From: Mesorhizobium loti | Lineage (GTDB): Bacteria > Pseudomonadota > Alphaproteobacteria > Rhizobiales > Rhizobiaceae | Direction: 5' to 3' | Length of the DNA stretch: 64,000 bases | Assembly (NCBI GenBank): GCA_002356515.1 | Contig: AP017605.1 | Coordinates: 6,991,020-7,055,019 of the forward strand | Shown: in pieces, positions 1 through 8,012 of the stretch | Position numbering within the stretch: the first letter of the stretch is position 1 | Layout: the number at the start of each line of letters is the position of its first letter | Translations under genes and position numbers: made by a program | The notes under the pieces: model-generated | Told to the model about the DNA's origin: nothing | The model's database searches: none | The model's input: the letters and a program-made list of their open reading frames with translations, nothing else

Positions 1-280
1 CGACCGGGGAAAGCAGATAGGGTTTTGCCGGATCGCGCGCTGCCTCGAAACTGTTGGCCGCTATGTCATCGAGCGAGCCGATCGGCTTGCCCTTGGCCGA
101 ACGCACATGCCCTGCCGGATCGGTCATCTCGCAGATATCCCGTACGGTCGGCGCCGCGCTCGAGGTGATGTCGAAGACGGTGCCGTCTCGCACCGTGACG
201 ATCAGGGGATGGGGCACATCCGGTGATCGAGCGCGGCCGAGAAAGACGCCATCGTCAGGCAGAAACGTCATGTTTGTCAT
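1..280 (-). CDS. Fumarylacetoacetate hydrolase family protein, N-terminal part
   Basis: Only the first 93 codons are present; the gene runs off the left edge. The ATG at 280 is the first usable start, because an upstream ATG near 294 meets a stop after four codons. Visible text such as FLGRA, IVTVRDG, PTVRDICEM and IGSLDDIAANS resembles the N-terminus of FAH-family enzymes found in sugar-acid catabolic clusters, where family members hydrolyse diketo acids or dehydrate 2-keto-3-deoxy acids. The catalytic C-terminal domain lies outside the window, so the reaction cannot be assigned. It is the last gene seen in the minus-strand sugar operon, 148 bp after the aldose epimerase gene, and is the likely final pathway step. 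Confidence 0.7.
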   Translation of the reverse strand, partial: MTNMTFLPDDGVFLGRARSPDVPHPLIVTVRDGTVFDITSSAAPTVRDICEMTDPAGHVRSAKGKPIGSLDDIAANSFEAARDPAKPYLLSPV

Positions 281-428
281 TGCACTCTCGTCATTGCGCA
301 GGATAGTTCGATGTTATGACGTGCGCATGGCCCCTTCAAGCCGACACGCCCTGAAGCAGCATGTGCCAAGCGACAGGCGATCAACGGAAAAGGCCCTTGC
401 CACCATGTCGCTGTACTGCTTCGCGGCG

Positions 429-1328
429 CTACAGTTCATCCCAACGTAACCGCAAATGCGCGCTTGTCGATCCGGCTTTTTCCAGCGTGGTCAGACCGCT
501 GCCGGGATGGGCGTCCACCACATGTGAAACGGGTTCGAAGCAGAAGAAATCAGCGTCTCGTGCCGGCGAATAGAGGACGAAGACATTCAGCGAGGGTGAT
601 GCCTCGACCGTGACGGCGATAGCGTCATCCGGCTGGATGATCGTGGCGTGCCCGTTCCAGCCTTCGAAGGCATTGTTGACCCAGGCGTCGGGAAGCGGCG
701 CGGCTTGCGAAAAATCCCAGTCCGGCCGGGAGGCCAGCGGCACCATCCCCGTCGGCAGGTGTCGTTCGTCCTCCAACCAGACACTGTGCGCCGATGCTTG
801 CAGCAAAGTGCGCGGGCGGCGCGGAAACCAGGGGTGGAAACCGAGCCCGTAGGGCAGGCGGATAGTGGCTCGGTTCTCGACAGTCAGCGCTGCGGACAGC
901 GCGCCATCCTCCAATGCATAGCGGACGCTCGCACGGTAGCGGTAAGGCCCGATCGCCCCATCCTCCAGAGCCAGCTCCATTTCAGTGCCGGTTCGCCTCG
1001 TCAACCGCCACGGCTTTTGAAATGCGTCGCCGTGGAGTGGGAACGGCTCGCCTTCGACATTGGGCTCTATCGCATGGAAGCGCCCGTCAAACTCGAAGCC
1101 TCCACCGGAAATGCGGTTTGACCAGGGGATCAGCAGTTGCGACCCGAACTTCAGCGGGCCCCTCGACGGCTCAAGCACAGGCGTCGGTGCTCGGCCGGGG
1201 CGGAGCGCGTCGTAGCGCAGGATGGCAGCGCCCTCGCGGGGGCGCACCACAAGGCTTGCCCGCCCATCGGCAAGTTCGATCTCGTCGCCATTGATCATCG
1301 AAAGGGAGCCATGGCTACCATCCGCCAT
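429..1328 (-). CDS. Aldose 1-epimerase (mutarotase) family protein
   Basis: A 299-residue GalM-type mutarotase, which interconverts alpha and beta anomers of an aldose in the cytoplasm. Seen: the NRI substrate-binding motif (71-73), H100 in a LHGD context, the catalytic histidine in GFHPWF (H165) and the catalytic glutamate in FCFEP (E265). Length fits the family. The start at 1328 overlaps the end of the SDR gene by 14 bp; a second ATG at 1298 gives MINGDEIEL and is an alternative, and neither has a strong ribosome binding site. Within this operon it would supply the anomer used by the sugar dehydrogenase. Confidence 0.88.
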   Translation of the reverse strand: MADGSHGSLSMINGDEIELADGRASLVVRPREGAAILRYDALRPGRAPTPVLEPSRGPLKFGSQLLIPWSNRISGGGFEFDGRFHAIEPNVEGEPFPLHGDAFQKPWRLTRRTGTEMELALEDGAIGPYRYRASVRYALEDGALSAALTVENRATIRLPYGLGFHPWFPRRPRTLLQASAHSVWLEDERHLPTGMVPLASRPDWDFSQAAPLPDAWVNNAFEGWNGHATIIQPDDAIAVTVEASPSLNVFVLYSPARDADFFCFEPVSHVVDAHPGSGLTTLEKAGSTSAHLRLRWDEL

Positions 1329-2073
1329 CGATGTTGATGTTTTGACCGCTGATCATGTCCGAGGCCGGGGAGGCGAGGAACAGCACCAAATCGGCAATAT
1401 GCTGCGGCTCGATGCGCCGCTTCAGGCTTTGGTTGGTGAGGATCCAGTCATTGTATTCCTCGAGCCGTTCTCCGAAGACGCGCTTCTCTGCCTCGGAAAC
1501 GACGGCGCCGGGCGACACCGCGTTCACGGTGATGCCGTGTGGTCCCAATTCCCGCGCCAGCGACTTGGTGAGTCCCAGCATGGCGCCTTTCGAGGCCACA
1601 TAGGGCACGTAACCGTCCCAGCGGCCATTCAGCGTCACCGAGCAGAAATTGACGATCCTGCCCCAGCCCTTCTTCTTCATGCCAGGGGCGCAGGCGCGCG
1701 CCAGCGCGAAGGCGGCCGATGAATTCACACGGATCTGGTCCTCGTACTCACCAAGCGAGAATTCCTCGAACGGACGGTTGATGATGAGTGCGGCATTGTT
1801 GATCAGAATGTCGATCGTGCCTTCTTCGTCGGCGAGCGCCTTGACCGCTGCCTCGGCTTTGGCCAGCTGGTTCAAGTCGCAACCGACATAGACGATCGTG
1901 CCCTTGTTTGCCGCCGCCAATTCCGCTGCGATTCCGGGTCCTTCGGCATTCTCCGGTCGGTCAAGCAAAAGCACGCGCGCGCCAGCGCCGGCAAGCGCGG
2001 CAGCCTGGGCGCGGCCGAGCGAACCGAGACCACCCGTCAGGAGCACAACTTTACCGGAAAGGTTCGTCACCAC
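1315..2073 (-). CDS. SDR family NAD(P)-dependent oxidoreductase
   Basis: A classical short-chain dehydrogenase of 252 residues. Seen: the nucleotide-binding glycine motif TGGLGSLG (13-20), NNA (92-94), the catalytic serine in NFCSVT (S145) and YVASK (Y158, K162). The start is GTG at 2073, preceded by GGAG at good spacing; a second GTG follows directly. It lies 12 bp after the transporter ATPase gene and overlaps the epimerase gene. By context it probably oxidises an aldose to a lactone or a later hydroxy-acid intermediate; substrate and cofactor cannot be read from the sequence. Confidence 0.9.
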   Translation of the reverse strand: MVTNLSGKVVLLTGGLGSLGRAQAAALAGAGARVLLLDRPENAEGPGIAAELAAANKGTIVYVGCDLNQLAKAEAAVKALADEEGTIDILINNAALIINRPFEEFSLGEYEDQIRVNSSAAFALARACAPGMKKKGWGRIVNFCSVTLNGRWDGYVPYVASKGAMLGLTKSLARELGPHGITVNAVSPGAVVSEAEKRVFGERLEEYNDWILTNQSLKRRIEPQHIADLVLFLASPASDMISGQNINIDGGW

Positions 2074-2085
2074 CGTTCCCGCTCC

Positions 2086-2817
2086 TCAAAGCACGTTGTG
2101 GACTTCATCGATGGAGGTTTCCTCGATGCGTTTGTCGAGCACGACCTCGCCGCGCGCCATCGCGACCACGCGGTCACAGCAATCAAACACGTGATGCATG
2201 TTGTGGCTGATGAAAACGCCGGTCACCCCTTGTGCCTTCAATCCACGCACAAAGCCGATGACCTTGCTGGTCTCCTTGACCGAAAGGTGATTGGTCGGCT
2301 CGTCGAGGATCATCACCTTCGACTTGAAATGCATGGCTCGCGCGATAGCGACGCCTTGCCGCTGGCCGCCTGACAGTTCACCGACCAGTGCGTCGGGCGA
2401 GCGCAGATGCAGGTCGACATTGGCGATCGCCTTGATGCTTTCGCTGCCCATCTTCTTTTGATCCAGGATGCCGACGCCGAATACGGAAAACAGCGTCGGT
2501 TCGCGGCCGATAAACAGGTTCCTGGCGATCGACATGGTGGGAACCATCGAATTGTACTGGTAGATGGTCTCGATACCGAGGTTCATCGCGTCGCGCGGCT
2601 TGGCTATCCGCACCGGTTTGCCTTCGACCAGGATCTCGCCCTCATCGGCGGTATGGACGCCGGACAGGATGTTGATGAGCGTCGATTTGCCGGCACCGTT
2701 GTCGCCGACCAGCCCGAGCGCCTCGCCCCGCTTCAGGTCGAGGCTCACCCCCTTCAACGCATGGACGCCGGAATACCATTTGTGAAGATTGCGGACGGAG
2801 ATGATTGCGTCTTCCAT
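2086..2817 (-). CDS. Sugar ABC transporter ATP-binding protein (FrcA type)
   Basis: A 243-residue single ATPase domain. Seen: Walker A GDNGAGKST (38-46), signature LSGGQ (148-152), Walker B VMILDEPT (168-175) and switch histidine in ISHN (H205). It has one ATPase domain, like rhizobial FrcA, whereas RbsA/XylG-type sugar ATPases have two fused domains; it presumably works as a dimer on the inner face of the membrane. The start follows GGAGGG and is 3 bp from the permease stop, so translation is probably coupled. Confidence 0.92.
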   Translation of the reverse strand: MEDAIISVRNLHKWYSGVHALKGVSLDLKRGEALGLVGDNGAGKSTLINILSGVHTADEGEILVEGKPVRIAKPRDAMNLGIETIYQYNSMVPTMSIARNLFIGREPTLFSVFGVGILDQKKMGSESIKAIANVDLHLRSPDALVGELSGGQRQGVAIARAMHFKSKVMILDEPTNHLSVKETSKVIGFVRGLKAQGVTGVFISHNMHHVFDCCDRVVAMARGEVVLDKRIEETSIDEVHNVL

Positions 2818-2820
2818 GGC

Positions 2821-3798
2821 TCAGCCCTCCATCTTGATCGCCTTGGCGCGCTTGCGCATCCAGGCATTGGCGACGACGGCGAAAATGGTCAGGAAGCCGA
2901 TCGCGAATTTGAACCAGTTCGCGTCGACATTGGAGAGCACCAGCCCATTGTCGATGATACGGATGAGGATTGTGCCGATGACGCCGCCGGCGACCGTACC
3001 GATACCGCCTGCGAGCGAAGCACCGCCGATAACCGCCGAGGCGACCGCCTGGAGTTCCAGACCTTCGCCGATGGAAGGCAAAGGGGAGCCCAGCCTCAGC
3101 ACTTGCAGCATCCCGGCGAAACCCGACAGCATCGAGCAAAGCATGAAGCATGCGAGTTTTACCCTCGCGGTCGGGATGCCCATCGAGGCGGCAGCAGGGT
3201 GAAAGCCGCCGGTGGCCTTTATCCAGTTGCCGAAATTGGTTCTGGAAAGCATCAGCGACGTCAGCAGGGCAATTCCCGCGAACCACAGGAACGACATGCG
3301 GAACATGTTGCCGGGGCCGACGAACGAGGTGAACAGCCAGTTCGGCAGATCGGCGGGAAGCAAGGGTGGAAACCCGCCCGAGACGACGATCGTCAGGGAC
3401 CGGGCGATGAAAAGCATGCCGAGCGTGGTGATGAAGCTCGGGATCTCGAACCGGATCGTCACATAGCCGTTGATAAATCCGATCACCGCGCAAACGACAA
3501 GCCCGGCCAGCAAGGCAAGCGGGAAAGGCACCCCTTGGACCATGAGCACCGCCATGCACATCGGCATCAGCGCGAACACCGACCCAACCGACAGGTCGAA
3601 CTCGCCGCTGATCATCAAGATCGTCACGCCGATGGCGACGAGGCCCGTTTCCGGCAGAATGCCGAGTATGCCGCGCAGGTTGTCCTGGTTGAGGAACACG
3701 CCATTCGAGCGGATCTCGAAAATCACCACCAGAAGCACCAGCAGGATCAGTCCCGCCAGTTCCGGCTTTTCCAGATAGGTCTTGAAGAGGCGTTTCAA
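2821..3798 (-). CDS. Sugar ABC transporter permease (RbsC/FrcC type)
   Basis: A hydrophobic protein with about 8-10 predicted membrane segments; the stretch from EIRSNGVFLNQ through ISGEFDLSVG is typical of BPD_transp_2 sugar permeases. The frame is open back to a GTG at 3861, but I chose the TTG at 3798 (325 residues, MKRLFKTYLEKPE). It has GGAG six bases upstream, and the 5' extension would read through a strong intercistronic stem-loop (3829-3856) as an unlikely Cys/Arg-rich peptide. It forms the membrane channel for the flanking binding protein and ATPase. Confidence 0.88.
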   Translation of the reverse strand: MKRLFKTYLEKPELAGLILLVLLVVIFEIRSNGVFLNQDNLRGILGILPETGLVAIGVTILMISGEFDLSVGSVFALMPMCMAVLMVQGVPFPLALLAGLVVCAVIGFINGYVTIRFEIPSFITTLGMLFIARSLTIVVSGGFPPLLPADLPNWLFTSFVGPGNMFRMSFLWFAGIALLTSLMLSRTNFGNWIKATGGFHPAAASMGIPTARVKLACFMLCSMLSGFAGMLQVLRLGSPLPSIGEGLELQAVASAVIGGASLAGGIGTVAGGVIGTILIRIIDNGLVLSNVDANWFKFAIGFLTIFAVVANAWMRKRAKAIKMEG

Positions 3799-3828
3799 GG
3801 TAGGCTCCAGGAATTCGAGGCAAGGGAC

Positions 3829-3856
3829 CACCCGGCAGTGCGAGGACCGCCGGGTG
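3829..3856 (-). promoter_or_regulatory. Intercistronic stem-loop after the binding-protein gene
   Basis: Perfect 8-bp arms, CACCCGGC and GCCGGGTG, with a 12-nt loop, lie 20 bp after the binding-protein stop and 30 bp before the permease start at 3798. Stem-loops in this position often protect the upstream mRNA from 3' exonucleases, so the periplasmic protein is made in excess over the permease. That role is inferred here. There is no U-tract, so it is not a simple terminator. Confidence 0.6.
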
Positions 3857-3876
3857 AACACATGGCAGGCGTGTGC

Positions 3877-4854
3877 TTAACGCAGACCTTGCGAGGAAAG
3901 CGTCATTATCGCGTCGGCCTGATCCGGGCGAACGATGCCTTGACCCGTATCGATGTCGGAGGGTGCCAGACCTATCTTCTTGTTCAGGTAGGCCTCCATG
4001 ACGGGCATGAAACCCTGCATGTAGGGCTGTTGGTCCACCAAAGCCTGTACGTAGCCCTTCTGCATCTGCTGCAGAACTTCCGGCACCAGATCGAAACCGC
4101 CAAGCAGGACCTTGCTCGGCGCGACGCCGCGGTCCTGCAGCGAGCGCGCAACGCCCGCGCACCAGAAGCCGGTGTCGAAATAGGCTGTGGTGTCGGGATG
4201 CGCATTGAGATAGGCGCCGACACGATCGGACGTGATCGCAAGGTCCGTTCCGCTGTCGATCCGCTCCCATGAGACCTGACGGTCGGGATGGGCCGCCTTG
4301 TACTCTTCCAGGAACTGCATCACGCCTGCGCCGCGGCTTTCGGACCAGTTCTGGCCGGGTGCGGAAATGCCGACCAGAACCTTGATTGGCCCCTCTTTCG
4401 GGAAGCTCTCGGAAATCGCCTTGCCGAGCGAATAGCCCGCCGGCTTGAAACCTTGCCCGATGAAGGCCTGCCGCGCATTGCCCTTGGCGCCTTCGGTGTC
4501 GTCGACATTGACGGCAATCACCAACACACCGGCATCCCGCGCCTCCTTGATGACGTCGTCGAACGCCTTGTTGTCGACAATCGAGGTCAGCAGGGCATCC
4601 GGCTTGGCGGCAAGCGCGGCGCGCATGTTGGCGAGTTGCTGCTCGACCGAGCCTTCGGTCTGGGTGAAAATCATGTTGCACTTGGCCTCGACCTTGCCGC
4701 AGGCATCGTCAAAGCCCTTCTTCACCGCCTGCCAGAAGGTGTTCGAGGCCGACGAATGGTGCGTAAAGACGATGTTGAGCCCGTCGGCACTGGCGACGGA
4801 AGGCCCGGCAAGCAGCGTCGTGGCGAGCAAAAGCGTTGCAGTCAGTCGTTTCAT
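3877..4854 (-). CDS. Sugar ABC transporter substrate-binding protein (RbsB/FrcB type)
   Basis: A 325-residue periplasmic protein. The first 23 residues are a signal peptide (MKRLTATLL, hydrophobic core, cut after ASA). The mature part resembles the Peripla_BP_4 fold: IVFTHHS, ALLTSIVD, VIAVNVDD, DTGFWCAG and KVLLGGFDL follow the alternating strand pattern of sugar-binding proteins. The ATG at 4854 has GGAGGAAT upstream. It captures the sugar for the adjacent permease and ATPase; the ligand cannot be deduced. Confidence 0.93.
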   Translation of the reverse strand: MKRLTATLLLATTLLAGPSVASADGLNIVFTHHSSASNTFWQAVKKGFDDACGKVEAKCNMIFTQTEGSVEQQLANMRAALAAKPDALLTSIVDNKAFDDVIKEARDAGVLVIAVNVDDTEGAKGNARQAFIGQGFKPAGYSLGKAISESFPKEGPIKVLVGISAPGQNWSESRGAGVMQFLEEYKAAHPDRQVSWERIDSGTDLAITSDRVGAYLNAHPDTTAYFDTGFWCAGVARSLQDRGVAPSKVLLGGFDLVPEVLQQMQKGYVQALVDQQPYMQGFMPVMEAYLNKKIGLAPSDIDTGQGIVRPDQADAIMTLSSQGLR

Positions 4855-4879
4855 TTCTATTCCTCCCGTTGAGTGTTCT

Positions 4880-6082
4880 TCAGATGTCCGCCTTGTCGGA
4901 GACGCGGCGATGGACGGTGTAGGCCCGACCGAGGTCGGGATTGAGTTCCAGCCCGAGGCCCGGGCCGGGCGGCACGGTGATCATGCCGTCCTTGACTTCC
5001 GGCAGCGCGGTCACGAGGTCGCGGTACCAGGTCCGGTAGAATGCCCGCACGCTCTCCTGGACGAGGGCGTTGGGCGCGTTGAGGGACAAATGCGTGGACG
5101 CCGCCAGGACCACTGGCCCGGTGCAGTCATGCGGGGCGACCGGCAAATGCCAGGCCTCCGCCATCGCCGCGATCTTGCGTGCTTCGGAAAGCCCGCCGCA
5201 CCAGGAAATGTCCAGCATGACGATGCCCGCGGCGCCCGTCTCCAGAAGGTCGCGGAATGCCCAGCGACTGCCCAAGGTTTCCGACGCCGAGATCGGCGCC
5301 GGGCTCGCGGCCTCATAGCGCTTGAGGTCGGCGAGGCTGTCCATGCGGATCGGATCCTCATGCCAGTACGTGCCATAAGGTCCGAGCGCCTTGGCGATCT
5401 TGATCGCCGGCAGGAGCTGCCACATGGAGTGGAACTCGACCATAATGTCGATCTTGTCGCCGACAGCTTTGCGGATCTTCTCGAAGGGTTGCAGCGCGGC
5501 TTTGAGGTCGGTGGCGGTGATGTCTTGCCCCCGGCTTTTCTCGGCGGCATGGTCGAAAGGCCAGATCTTCATGGCCGTGATACCGTCCTCGAGCAGCTCC
5601 GCCGCCAATTCGTCGGCGCGGTGGAGAAACCCGTTCAGGTCGTCGTATCCTTGCCTTGTGCCGAGACCATAATTCGCGGTGGTCTGTCCCTTGCCGTCCT
5701 TGATGTATTCGGTGCCGGCGCAGGTGTTGTAGGTACGGATGGACTGCCGCGAAAAGCCTCCCAGCAGCTGCGCGATCGGCTGGTTCATCGCCTTGCCGAA
5801 AATGTCCCAGAGCGCGATGTCGAAGGCGGAATTGCCGCGGACTTCGACCCCGCTTGAGCGGAAACCGAGATAGCCAACCAGATCCGCTGAAAGCAGATCG
5901 ATCTGCAGTGGATCGCGGCCGATGACGCGTGGCGCGACATATTCATGGACATATTCCTCGACCGTGCGGGCCAGGAAAAAGGTCTCGCCAAGGCCGGTGA
6001 TGCCCTCGTCGGTATGCACCTCGATCCAGAGCAGATTGGGCCGCTCTTCGATGCGGATGGTCTCGATCGAGCGGATTTTCAT
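4880..6082 (-). CDS. Enolase-superfamily sugar-acid dehydratase (mandelate racemase/muconate lactonizing enzyme family)
   Basis: A 400-residue enzyme with an N-terminal capping domain and a TIM-barrel. Likely metal ligands are E216 (VEFHS), E242 (HEDP) and E268 (SETLG); K172 in MKIW and H318 in APHDCTGP are candidate catalytic bases. This pattern fits acid-sugar dehydratases that turn an aldonate into a 2-keto-3-deoxy acid. Its ATG overlaps the GntR stop as ATGA, so it is the first structural gene of the operon. The exact substrate (fuconate, galactonate, rhamnonate, arabinonate or other) is not resolved. Confidence 0.88.
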   Translation of the reverse strand: MKIRSIETIRIEERPNLLWIEVHTDEGITGLGETFFLARTVEEYVHEYVAPRVIGRDPLQIDLLSADLVGYLGFRSSGVEVRGNSAFDIALWDIFGKAMNQPIAQLLGGFSRQSIRTYNTCAGTEYIKDGKGQTTANYGLGTRQGYDDLNGFLHRADELAAELLEDGITAMKIWPFDHAAEKSRGQDITATDLKAALQPFEKIRKAVGDKIDIMVEFHSMWQLLPAIKIAKALGPYGTYWHEDPIRMDSLADLKRYEAASPAPISASETLGSRWAFRDLLETGAAGIVMLDISWCGGLSEARKIAAMAEAWHLPVAPHDCTGPVVLAASTHLSLNAPNALVQESVRAFYRTWYRDLVTALPEVKDGMITVPPGPGLGLELNPDLGRAYTVHRRVSDKADI

Positions 6083-6801
6083 GCGATCCCCGCGTCGATC
6101 AAGGCCTTGACGCTTTTGTCGAAATGCGCGGCCATATGTTCGGCGGCGAGTTGCGGGTTCCCCGCGATGATCGCCCGAGCAATATCCGCATGCCCCTCGA
6201 TCATCTTGATCTGCTCTTCCTCGGTGGCACGCGTACGCCAGCCGATCACCCAGGTGCGTCGCGTGACACCGCTGAAGGCGTTGATGATCAACGAAAACAC
6301 CGGGTTGTGGGAGGCCCGCGCGATCGCCTCATGGAATGCGATGTCGTGTTCCATGACGGTCTCGGGCGCACGGTAGTTCTCGCGCATCAGCTGCGCGCAT
6401 TTCTGTATTTCAGCCGCCTCCGCGTCGGTCCGCCGGAGTGCGGCGAGCGCCACTGTGCGCATTTCGATGGTGCGCCGCACATCATAAACCTGCTGGATGC
6501 TGATCTGTTCGGTGGTGACGCCGTGCTCGATCACCATCGACATGGCACCAATGTCGAGCTTGGCTACGCTGGCGCGCCGGCCGGCGCTCATGTCGATGAG
6601 GCGCATCGCCGACAACGACCGAAACGCCTCCCGCACCACCGTTCGCGAGACGCTGAGCTTGCGGGTCATGTCGGCTTCACTGGGCAAGAGGTCGCCGGGG
6701 CCAAGGCCTTCCACGCGGATGTGTTGGGTGATGGCCTGAATGGCGGCACTCACCAGGCCGGGACTTGTCTCGTCAGGCTCTATGCTGCGATCGCTTACCA
6801 T
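6079..6801 (-). CDS. GntR family transcriptional regulator, FCD (FadR) subfamily
   Basis: A 240-residue repressor-type protein: N-terminal winged helix-turn-helix (PSEADMTRKLSVSRTVVREAFRSL) and an all-helical FCD ligand domain with the metal-binding pattern D-x3-H (MEHDIAFHEAIA) and later histidines. I start it at ATG 6801, which follows TTGAGG; a TTG at 6810 would add three residues. It heads the catabolic operon and is divergent from the lactonase gene, so it probably controls both, with the pathway substrate or an intermediate as effector. Confidence 0.9.
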   Translation of the reverse strand: MVSDRSIEPDETSPGLVSAAIQAITQHIRVEGLGPGDLLPSEADMTRKLSVSRTVVREAFRSLSAMRLIDMSAGRRASVAKLDIGAMSMVIEHGVTTEQISIQQVYDVRRTIEMRTVALAALRRTDAEAAEIQKCAQLMRENYRAPETVMEHDIAFHEAIARASHNPVFSLIINAFSGVTRRTWVIGWRTRATEEEQIKMIEGHADIARAIIAGNPQLAAEHMAAHFDKSVKALIDAGIA

Positions 6802-6812
6802 TTGCCTCAAAC

Positions 6813-6867
6813 CTGTATGACATGTTTTGTTGAAATGCCTATAGCTTTATGAAATCTTGTCTGTCAA
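6813..6867. promoter_or_regulatory. Candidate GntR operators between the divergent sugar genes
   Basis: TGTATGACA at 6813-6821 is a TGT-N3-ACA palindrome of the kind bound by FCD-type GntR regulators. A second, weaker dyad TTGTCTGTCAA lies at 6857-6867. The pair sits between the start codons of the GntR gene (6801) and the lactonase gene (6906) and could repress both directions. The assignment rests on motif form and position only. Confidence 0.5.
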
Positions 6868-6905
6868 TAGCAGTTGACCGCGCGACAGTTGGGAGGGGAA
6901 GGGCA

Positions 6906-7811
6906 GTGGATAGCGAAGAAAAACAGCCAGGCTTCGTGTTCGATGCCAGGGATATCGTCGGTGAGAGCCTGCTCTGGGACGAGAACAGGAAGGCACTGAT
7001 CTGGGTAGATATCATCGGGCGGCGCATTCACCTGCTCGATCCCGTCACGCTCGATCACAAGAGCTGGCAGACACCGGACTTCGCAACCTCGATTGGCCTG
7101 CGCCGGGACGGTGGCGCGATCGTCGGGCTACGGAAGGATGTGGCACTGTGGGATTTCGGAGAGAGCTTCAGGACGATCGCGACGATCGAAGCGGACAGCC
7201 CCGACACACGGTTGAATGAGGGCGTGGTCGCCCCGGACGGCTCTTTCTGGGTCGGCACCATGGAAAACAACATCGGCCCCGACGATCTTGCGCGCGACAT
7301 TTCGCGAGATGCGGGGCGGATCTATCGTGTCGACACAGCCGGCTCTGTCGAGGCGCTCAGTGCCGATCGCTTCGGCATCACCAACACGATGGTCTGGACG
7401 GCGGATGATACCTTCATCACGGCGGACACGACGAAGAACCAGATCTTTCGCTACCACTGGGACAGGTGGCGGTCGCGAATAACCGACAGGCGTCCTTTCT
7501 TTTCGGGTTTTCCTCGCGGCCTGCCGGACGGGTCGTGCATGGATGCGGAGGGCTATGTCTGGAACTGTCGCGTTGCGGGGGGCGGCTGCCTGGTCCGTAT
7601 CTCACCTGACGGGGTTCTGGACAAGGTGGTGGAACTGCCCTGCAACTGGCCGACGAGCTGTGCTTTCGGCGGCGAGAGTTTCGACATCCTCTTCGTCACC
7701 TCGGCGCGGTTTACCATGAGCGAGAGACATTTGCGGGCAAACCCGCAGGAGGGCGGACTGTTCGCGGTGCGCGCAGGCGTTCGAGGCACACCGACCAAAC
7801 GGTTCGGATGA
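6906..7811 (+). CDS. SMP-30/gluconolactonase family protein (sugar lactonase)
   Basis: A six-bladed propeller protein of 301 residues that opens sugar lactones to aldonates using a divalent metal. Seen: the glutamate in VGESLLWD, asparagine-bearing RLNEGVVAPDG and TNTMVWTADD, and aspartate in LPDGSCMDAEG, matching the family metal site. I use GTG 6906 because GGGAGGGG lies just upstream; the ATG at 6849 would add 19 residues that do not look like the family and would overlap a possible operator. It is divergent from the sugar operon and supplies the lactone-hydrolysis step. Confidence 0.88.
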   Translation: MDSEEKQPGFVFDARDIVGESLLWDENRKALIWVDIIGRRIHLLDPVTLDHKSWQTPDFATSIGLRRDGGAIVGLRKDVALWDFGESFRTIATIEADSPDTRLNEGVVAPDGSFWVGTMENNIGPDDLARDISRDAGRIYRVDTAGSVEALSADRFGITNTMVWTADDTFITADTTKNQIFRYHWDRWRSRITDRRPFFSGFPRGLPDGSCMDAEGYVWNCRVAGGGCLVRISPDGVLDKVVELPCNWPTSCAFGGESFDILFVTSARFTMSERHLRANPQEGGLFAVRAGVRGTPTKRFG

Positions 7812-7951
7812 GACGACCCGACTGAAGTGGCCGAGAACGCCAGGCCCTACCAGGTCGGCCACGGCCTTTTCGACCATTCCGTGCAAAGCCCAAGCGTTCC
7901 GGCAGTCGCTGGAGCGTTGATGGTGGCCAATTCAGGAAAGCCGGATTCCGC

Positions 7952-7974
7952 TTGACAGTTTCATGAATATGAAA
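7952..7974 (+). promoter_or_regulatory. Promoter/operator upstream of the polyamine-type ABC operon
   Basis: TTGACA (7952-7957) is a consensus -35 box. Overlapping the spacer is a perfect inverted repeat TTTCAT-gaat-ATGAAA (7959-7974). No clear -10 box is visible at 17 bp. The dyad 38 bp before the permease start is a likely operator, possibly for the XRE-cupin regulator encoded in the same cluster. Confidence 0.45.
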
Positions 7975-8012
7975 AAGTCTTAGCCAATTTCAAAATCTCA
8001 GTGGGCAGGTCG

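Noticed and set aside
2407..4272. Long plus-strand open frame opposite the sugar ABC genes
   Set aside because: It is antisense to three clear ABC transporter genes, rich in Asp/His/Arg/Gln, has no domain and no ribosome site. High G+C and codon bias on the real strand explain it.
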